Of a stretch of 64,000 nt of DNA, positions 57,893 to 64,000 are shown one piece after another. How positions within the stretch are numbered: position 1 is the stretch's first letter; every line of letters starts with the position of its first letter. The DNA comes from Torulaspora globosa (Eukaryota > Ascomycota > Saccharomycetes > Saccharomycetales > Saccharomycetaceae). Both the position numbers and the translations under genes were made by a program. The notes below the pieces were generated by a model. It was not told where the DNA came from and did no database searches. It was given only the letters and a program-made list of their open reading frames with translations. The stretch is taken from contig NC_050727.1 in NCBI RefSeq assembly GCF_014133895.1, positions 558,001 through 622,000 on the forward strand, given 5' to 3'.

Positions 57893-60800
57893 TCAGTAAT
57901 GAAAGAAAGCATCATTCTTGGCGAAACAGAATGCGTCAGAGATTTCTATAGCCTCATAGGTCCCCTGTAAGCTAGTGAGAACTCTATACTCGAAGGAATG
58001 TATGTCTGTTACTTTATGAGTTTCCACTATTTGAGGCCTCTTTCTACCCTCTGCTTCTTCAGTTCTGACATAGGTCAGTGAGAAAGGTGGAGTTCCTTCA
58101 AACGAGAAGATGACCTCCGCTTGGTCTCCCTCATGAATGTCCTCTACGGCATTCTGTCCCTGGGAAACAGTGACGGATGGTATAGGATGGACAACCAGAG
58201 ATAGTCTATCAAACTCTTTCTTCATATTCGGCTTGGTGAAGTCTACCATGCATTGCGATGTCGAGTCGCCTATGGAAAGGATGGAGATTGTACCGGGCTC
58301 TGTGGCTAACCTTACAAATTGTGATGTATGCTCCTTAAGTTTGAGTTGCGCCCCGTTGAATTCATACCTGATGTTGAAAGGAGCATTACCGCTCAACTGA
58401 TATGCGACGTAATCGCCAACACAATAGTCGGCCGTCGGATCAAGCAAGTGAATTTTAGGAACATCTGTCACAGATATCCATACATGTTCATTTTCTGTAG
58501 CGATCTTATCATTGGCGCATCCATTGGCGTCTACCACTTTTTCAATTGCGATGAGGTGATTTCCTAATTTCAGATTCTCATAAAGTCTCCTGTAATTGAA
58601 TGAGCCCGGTACAATTTTATCAATTGTGCAATGTTCGGTTCTGCTTGTACTTTCATGATATATACTGAAAGTGACAGAAAACGGTGCTTCTCCATAATTA
58701 AACCTCAAACTGATAGGAGCTAATGAAGACGTTTCCTCATTCACAGCAGTTGAGCAAGCCCTGAAAATCTTTCCTGAATCGGAAAATTTTACTTCTGGTA
58801 GTGGATTGACCTTTTGCTTGACTATGACCTCCGGAGACGAATAGGAAGCCTTGGAGAAATCTTCCTCGCCATAGTTCGAGTCATAAAGAGCGCTTATTAT
58901 CACAATGTGTTCTCCAGGTTCCTCGTTTCGCAGCCTTATTGTTGCATATTTCGTCGCAACCTGTATGGCTTTACTAATTGAATGTCCATTTGGCGTGACC
59001 AGATCAAACCTCAATGAAAATGGCGGAGAACCGGATAAAGCCAAGTCCAATACGCTCTCAGTACCCTGACATACCTCATGTTTGACAAAATTTGTATCAC
59101 TTACTTTTTCGATCTTACTGTTAGCCACAACCGTAAAACTGGGCTTGTCTAAGAAACCAACCTCAAAGTGGCTCTCCGGATCTTCGATGATCCCGCTGCA
59201 GCTGGAATCACGAACATCAACTAACTTGTACCTTCCTTCATTGCTAACTTTAAGGACAGGCTTATAACTCGAATGAAATTGAGTTTCATATACCCCAAGG
59301 AGCTGACCGTGAGAATCGAAATGTTCGTATTTAACCGTGAAAGGTGCCTCACCTGCTAGCTTTAAAGGAATATGCGCTTGAGAGCCTTGCTTGATCTTGA
59401 CTTGATTTGAATTATCCAGAAGATTGAATGCGGCAGAAGGTATATCCCTTCTAATTTTTATTCTTGCGTCCGGCTCACTTAAGCCTACGAGGCAGTCAGA
59501 AGAATCCTTGACGGAAACCAATGAAACGATATAATCTCCGCCAACTTCGAAGCGTGGAATTTCGATCTCATAATCGTAAGTGAGCAGGTTATCAACCTTC
59601 CGCGAGCTTCTTTTATTCGAAGAAGTCTCCACAATGTCATAAGTCAATGAAAAGGGCGGCTCTCCATGAAATGTTACTGGAACCTTCGTTTGCTCACCGA
59701 GACATAGCTCTACTTCCTTCAGTGTCTTAAATTTGGCGCTAGGTTTCACTCTCATCGAAGTCTTAAATGTGTACTTCTCACGGGGAACCAAAGAAATCTG
59801 ATCGGTGAATAGTTTATTTGTCAAATGATCGAAGACAATTTCATAATTGCCTTCGATGGTGGGGTTATAGCTGAATTGGCTTCTTGTCCCTTCCGATGTA
59901 TATCTTTTAGTGTCATAGAGCCTCCACTTTTTATTTTCTTCCATTTTGTATATCATTGCCATGTACTGGAATGGTGGGGCCCCAGTAAAGGTTAGATCAA
60001 AATTTAGCCCGACTTGACCAACACACTGATCAAGTATAGGTGTCGACTTGACATCTAACTGTGGCGGCACAGGTTTTGTTATTAGAATACTTGATTTTCC
60101 GATGACAACCCCAGGACAGTGCTTCGAAGAGATGCCTTCAAGCTTGTAGGTTCCGGGGGATTCAGCTTGAAATGAAGCATGATGAGATGTTGTCGAGATG
60201 CTCCGCAAATGCAGTTTCTGCTTCTCATCAACAAATGATATGTTCGCAGAATAGGGAGCGGAATCTTCCCAAGTTGGCGGTTTTTCGAACTTAACAACGA
60301 TGGCTCTTTTCGTCGATGATTTGGGGTCAAATTTCTCATCTAAGGAACCTCTAGGTATTTCGTGGACTTTAAAATCATATGAAACCTGATAATCTTCTTG
60401 CAGAGCTTCAGGAATTTTGGTAAAATCCATAACATTTCCCAAGCCATCGACCAGCTTATCAATCTTGTAAACGTAATGACCGTCTTGAGAAGCCGTCGTA
60501 TCCAAGTTGATTGTCACAGGATAGTTGCGGCCCCATTTTAAATCCGACAAGTCGGTAGCAGAAAAGATATGCTTCCGTGTTGATTGAAGGGGCGTTTCAA
60601 AAAATTCGGGAACCAGGTTGGTGTCGACGTAAGTACGAGCCTTACCATTAATGCTTTTGGTGTATGTGAGTTTCATGGGTGGTACCCCCTGAACCTCCAA
60701 CGAGACTCTATCCGAGTCACCAATGCATCTATCCGAGCTTCCATGACCAGTGATCGATGCTACAGGACAGTAAGGAATGACTAAATGAGACTGGTAAACC

Positions 60801-61828
60801 TTGAGACTGAAATCCTTTGTATCGACAATTTTTTTGATCTGATAGAATCCAACATCGTTGAGCGGCAATTCAATATATCGTATCGTCGAAGTATCTTGCA
60901 CTCTTTGGCTCATTAACCTATCTCGAGAAAGAAGACCGGATAAATCTTCAACTAACCTGAATTCCTTACTTGTCAAATTTCTCAGCTCTGATCTGTCAGT
61001 GTAAATATCCCTGTACTCGAGCTGGACCAAGGAAATATCAGCCGTCGAGTTAATTCTAATGGGAACCTTAACATGTCCTTCTGGCACGAGGCTGGCGTCC
61101 ATGGGCAGACAGAACGAATCATGCAATGGGTTAAACATGGCCGTATTCTCAGGCAATATCTTTATAGTCAAAGCTCCTCTGAAATGCGATGAGGAATCCA
61201 TAACTTTTCTCATGTTTACCGACGAGCCAGTCAAGCTGACCTCCTTGGTACTGAGCTTTCTCCACGCCGCTCCAAAGACCGATAGTAGGGCAAAGCCGTG
61301 TTCGTTCGATATAAGAACGGTGATGACGGTCATTGCGACGATTTGAACAGTGACGGCCCACGGCTGGAAAGTTAGCTTAGGAATCTTGAAGCTCGGCAAG
61401 AAGTACAAAAAAAGCGAATCAATGATCAGGTATTTGAAGATGAAACTCAGTCTGGAGCTGTCGAATAGTCGGCCTACCACCGCCACCTTGTTCTTCAGCA
61501 CGATAAGGTCGTAGACCTTGTATCCTTGAATGATGGCGAAGATGAGAAGCGCCAAAGCTCGCTGTCGCGAAGCTTCAAGAACCTCTGGAGAAATCAATGG
61601 CTGAGATTGAAGCTCCCCGAAACGTTTCCCATCCGGGCCAAGTGTATATTTTGTATCGCCGCGAGCTCTGCCATCCGATAGAGTTGAAGACACACGATCA
61701 TAGCTTTTCGAAGAGCGAAATCGCCATTCCTGACTTCCCGACGTTCGACCGTCAATTGCTTGATATGTTGAGGACGTTGAAGAAGCGCCAATCCAATGAT
61801 TGCCTCTTGGCGTGTTAGAATTCAACAT
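57893..61828 (-). CDS. POM152: Pore membrane nucleoporin Pom152
   Basis: 1,311 residues (S. cerevisiae YMR129W, 1,337). It forms the lumenal ring of the nuclear pore. A short cytoplasmic tail with TPRGNHW, then membrane segments at about 88-110, 135-150 and 157-185, then a long perinuclear region of about ten Ig-like repeats, each with a CxG-type strand and APFSLTY/PPFSLR motif. The open frame extends 27 codons upstream to a GTG. ATG 61828 puts TPRGNHW at the N-terminus, as in the family. Confidence 0.95.
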   Translation of the reverse strand: MLNSNTPRGNHWIGASSTSSTYQAIDGRTSGSQEWRFRSSKSYDRVSSTLSDGRARGDTKYTLGPDGKRFGELQSQPLISPEVLEASRQRALALLIFAIIQGYKVYDLIVLKNKVAVVGRLFDSSRLSFIFKYLIIDSLFLYFLPSFKIPKLTFQPWAVTVQIVAMTVITVLISNEHGFALLSVFGAAWRKLSTKEVSLTGSSVNMRKVMDSSSHFRGALTIKILPENTAMFNPLHDSFCLPMDASLVPEGHVKVPIRINSTADISLVQLEYRDIYTDRSELRNLTSKEFRLVEDLSGLLSRDRLMSQRVQDTSTIRYIELPLNDVGFYQIKKIVDTKDFSLKVYQSHLVIPYCPVASITGHGSSDRCIGDSDRVSLEVQGVPPMKLTYTKSINGKARTYVDTNLVPEFFETPLQSTRKHIFSATDLSDLKWGRNYPVTINLDTTASQDGHYVYKIDKLVDGLGNVMDFTKIPEALQEDYQVSYDFKVHEIPRGSLDEKFDPKSSTKRAIVVKFEKPPTWEDSAPYSANISFVDEKQKLHLRSISTTSHHASFQAESPGTYKLEGISSKHCPGVVIGKSSILITKPVPPQLDVKSTPILDQCVGQVGLNFDLTFTGAPPFQYMAMIYKMEENKKWRLYDTKRYTSEGTRSQFSYNPTIEGNYEIVFDHLTNKLFTDQISLVPREKYTFKTSMRVKPSAKFKTLKEVELCLGEQTKVPVTFHGEPPFSLTYDIVETSSNKRSSRKVDNLLTYDYEIEIPRFEVGGDYIVSLVSVKDSSDCLVGLSEPDARIKIRRDIPSAAFNLLDNSNQVKIKQGSQAHIPLKLAGEAPFTVKYEHFDSHGQLLGVYETQFHSSYKPVLKVSNEGRYKLVDVRDSSCSGIIEDPESHFEVGFLDKPSFTVVANSKIEKVSDTNFVKHEVCQGTESVLDLALSGSPPFSLRFDLVTPNGHSISKAIQVATKYATIRLRNEEPGEHIVIISALYDSNYGEEDFSKASYSSPEVIVKQKVNPLPEVKFSDSGKIFRACSTAVNEETSSLAPISLRFNYGEAPFSVTFSIYHESTSRTEHCTIDKIVPGSFNYRRLYENLKLGNHLIAIEKVVDANGCANDKIATENEHVWISVTDVPKIHLLDPTADYCVGDYVAYQLSGNAPFNIRYEFNGAQLKLKEHTSQFVRLATEPGTISILSIGDSTSQCMVDFTKPNMKKEFDRLSLVVHPIPSVTVSQGQNAVEDIHEGDQAEVIFSFEGTPPFSLTYVRTEEAEGRKRPQIVETHKVTDIHSFEYRVLTSLQGTYEAIEISDAFCFAKNDAFFHY

Positions 61829-62918
61829 GAAGCCTCGATTTCTCTGCCGCCCAAGGTGTCTCCAATTCTGGCCTCGAAGATGCCACCAATCGACTCTCTT
61901 GGGAACCACTCATCGCTACTAAAACTGTCTATTCACTGTTCTTGCTTGCAACTTTTCTGTTTACCAATTGCATCTCGGCCTTCGTAAAAAACGACCATAA
62001 TAAGACCTCAGCGCTTAAAAGAAGTCGATTCTTTGTGAACCAAGTTCTCTACCTACCACTTCTTGAACGTGGAAGTCTCTCTGTGAAGAGGTTTATGGAC
62101 TGAACAGCAGTCGCAAAGACGTGGGGATTACAGCTACGCGAAAGAATGATCACCCTGAGGCGCTAGTGATATGTTTATCTAAGGCTTACCTTATAGGTTG
62201 ACAGCCTTGGTGCTACTGAGGAGCCCTTATTGCAATACGTTGCAACATTTCGAATAGCAGGCAAAGCTTTATTCTTCAGATGGCGGATTGAACCAGATGG
62301 TTGTCTTTAAACAGAGTTACAGCTGGCGTGAGCTTGCACCGCTACGCTGGTAAGCTACAGGTACAGAAGTGGCGACCTTCACCAGGAGCAGGAATCCGCC
62401 AGGGACCTCGGCGGCGTTGCAAACCGATAAGATTCCGGTATCGGGCCCTCTCGCGTTTCGACTGCACGTCTCGTAGGTTCAGCTTCACCTTTTGCGCTTG
62501 TCAGGTGTTTAGGTAACCTTAAGAGGAATTGCCGTGGCTTTATGCCTACTATGTGTCAGGTACGAGGGCGCGATGCCAGATGTCGTTAAATATCTGGGTG
62601 CAATATCGCAGAAATCCGGAGCGGGAACGTCACATGATGGCCGCAAGACGACAGTTTCGCATGTTGGAATCGCCCTCATGACTGAATGATATCCAGCGAA
62701 TTGCCGCTACGAGGCAATAGATCATCTGTTTCCAAGAGCAGGCTAACGAAGACCCTTTACATGTTCAATTAGAAGCGGTATCTGCAGAAGCGGCGTGAGA
62801 AGAAGAAAGTACAAGAGCATTCGCATTCAGCTAAGCGTGCAGGAATATAAGACAGTAAGTGATATTGAAAGCTGATTTTACTACTGCTATACTGGCGAGC
62901 GGTGAGCGTAGCGTGGTT
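61829..62918. other. Divergent intergenic region POM152 / SMF3
   Basis: 1,090 bases, the longest gene-free stretch in the window. Small frames, such as 62301-62516, look like chance. It holds the Aft-type site listed next. Confidence 0.5.
62596..62602 (-). promoter_or_regulatory. Aft1/Aft2-type iron-response site
   Basis: TGCACCC on the minus strand (GGGTGCA on plus), about 317 bases upstream of SMF3. It matches the core bound by the iron regulators Aft1 and Aft2. SMF3 is an Aft target in S. cerevisiae. Confidence 0.5.
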
Positions 62919-64000
62919 ATGAGCATCTATCAAGTGTTGCGTAAGTTCGCAACTTTCATAGGCCCGGGCATCATGGTCAGTGTGGCCTATATGGATCCAG
63001 GCAATTATTCTACCAGTGTCTCCGGTGGTGCGCAGTTCAAATATACTTTACTTTTCTCAGTTTTCATTTCGAATATCTTTGCCGTTTTACTTCAGTGTCT
63101 CTGCGTGAAACTTGGCACTGTCACTGGTTATGATCTTGCAGAAAATTGCCGTCGTCATTTGCCTCGAAAGCTCAACCTGGTAGTTTACTTTTTTGCAGAG
63201 CTGGCGATCATAGCGACCGATCTGGCGGAGGTCGTAGGTACCGCGGTCGCACTGCAGATTCTATTTGGGATTCCTTTGACTTATGGGGTGATTCTCACCG
63301 TATTGGATGTTCTAGTCATTCTGATGTTTTACCAACAAGATGGTGCATCCATGAAAAAGGTTAGAGCTTTTGAACTTTTCGTTAGCGGTTTAGTGGCCGC
63401 GACCGTCATCTGCTTTCTTCTCGAATTGTTCAAGATAACAATTCCCGATAAATTGGAGCTAATAAGAGGATATCTTCCCTCAGCAATAATCTTCAAGGAT
63501 CAAGGAGCTTTGTATATCTCCTTGGGGATTCTGGGGGCTACAGTCATGCCTCATTCATTGTATCTGGGCTCTTCATTGGTTAAACCACGTTTGCAAGAAT
63601 TCGACATCAAACGATATGGCAAGGTAGGTAAGCGTCCAAGTGTCAAGGCCATCAAGTACAACTTGAATTACTCGTATGCTGAACTGATAATTTCATTGTT
63701 TCTGATTGCAACATTCGTAAATTCAGCCATTTTGATTGTTGCTGGTGCAACTCTATACGGTCAACCCGAGGCTAAGGATGCTGATTTGTTATCAATCTAC
63801 AATCTACTGGTTCATTATATTTCGCCCGCGGCAGGTTTAATATTTGCTCTGGCAATGATCTTTTCAGGCCAATCCGCTGGAATCATTTGCACAGTCGCTG
63901 GCCAGATAGTCTCCGAAGGCTTTTTGAAATGGTCACTGCCGCCATGGGCAACAAGGCTTGGTACGAGACTAATTGCGATTGTTCCATGTTTGTTCATTAC
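62919..64000 (+). CDS. SMF3: Vacuolar NRAMP iron transporter Smf3, 5' part
   Basis: The first 360 codons; the gene runs off the right edge (S. cerevisiae YLR034C has 473). Smf3 exports Fe2+ from the vacuole under low iron. Metal site residues are visible: DPGN in helix 1 (YMDPGNYSTSVSGGAQF, about 24) and MPHSLYLGS in helix 6 (about 210). At least nine hydrophobic helices can be counted. MLH2 and SMF3 are neighbours in S. cerevisiae; POM152 lies between them here. Confidence 0.93.
   Translation, partial: MSIYQVLRKFATFIGPGIMVSVAYMDPGNYSTSVSGGAQFKYTLLFSVFISNIFAVLLQCLCVKLGTVTGYDLAENCRRHLPRKLNLVVYFFAELAIIATDLAEVVGTAVALQILFGIPLTYGVILTVLDVLVILMFYQQDGASMKKVRAFELFVSGLVAATVICFLLELFKITIPDKLELIRGYLPSAIIFKDQGALYISLGILGATVMPHSLYLGSSLVKPRLQEFDIKRYGKVGKRPSVKAIKYNLNYSYAELIISLFLIATFVNSAILIVAGATLYGQPEAKDADLLSIYNLLVHYISPAAGLIFALAMIFSGQSAGIICTVAGQIVSEGFLKWSLPPWATRLGTRLIAIVPCLFI

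Noticed and set aside
1..64000. CRISPR arrays, bacterial operons, full transposons
   Set aside because: None seen; the segment is eukaryotic with spaced genes, introns and a eukaryotic tRNA.

Overview
This is a nuclear chromosome segment of a budding yeast (Saccharomycetaceae). Introns use GTATGT and TACTAAC, a tRNA-Ala(TGC) is present, and genes are dense on both strands. Gene order points to a lineage that split before the whole-genome duplication. Orthologues that sit on separate S. cerevisiae chromosomes interleave here as one copy each. The left and middle parts merge the YMR129-YMR154 and YDL078-YDL089 blocks, and the right part merges YMR129-YMR133 with YLR034-YLR039. Duplicate pairs of S. 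cerevisiae (NUP53/ASM4, NDE1/NDE2, RPS16A/B, RPL13A/B, RIM11/MRK1) are single loci. Genus cannot be fixed by eye; Torulaspora-, Zygotorulaspora- or Lachancea-like yeasts would all fit.

Layout. 0-12 kb: a C-terminal fragment at the left edge (possibly RIM13), NUR1, ASM4/NUP53, YIM1, LUC7, an unassigned SDR reductase, IMP1, SWP1, the LDO16/LDO45 locus and a T5orf172 (GIY-YIG-like) gene. 12-25 kb: dienelactone hydrolase, TIF34, a SERF-like gene, NDE1/2, a Pdc2-like HTH protein, SUB2, FDO1, the divergent RPS16/RPL13 pair and RPP1A. 25-43.6 kb: SIP5, a class-III aminotransferase, THI3, RIM11/MRK1, MDH3, CIN4, PSO2, an MFS exporter, GAT2, GID8 and ERG29. 44-64 kb: two GPI-type wall proteins, REC114, JLP2, RRB1, RIC1, COX12, tRNA-Ala, DPI35 (YMR130W), MLH2, POM152 and the first 360 codons of SMF3.

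The most interesting signals are at the level of decoding. (1) The T5orf172 gene has no in-frame ATG. It becomes a complete 245-codon protein if ribosomes shift +1 at CTT-AGG-C, the heptamer used by Ty1 and ABP140, which lies five codons after an ATG. (2) The RIM11-type kinase ORF and an upstream 130-codon ORF are two products of one locus. The upstream ORF is a MRK1-type first exon with a GTATGT donor, and it joins in phase to an acceptor inside the kinase N-terminus. (3) The LDO45 first exon likewise ends at a GTATGT donor and can be joined in phase to an extended LDO16 exon. Loci 2 and 3 each encode a long spliced and a short unspliced isoform.

Seven genes have no counterpart at these positions in S. 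cerevisiae: SDR, T5orf172, HTH protein, aminotransferase, MFS exporter and two GPI proteins. A block around 10.4-16.4 kb is unusually GC-rich, most strongly in TIF34, and its codons differ from those of the ribosomal protein genes nearby.
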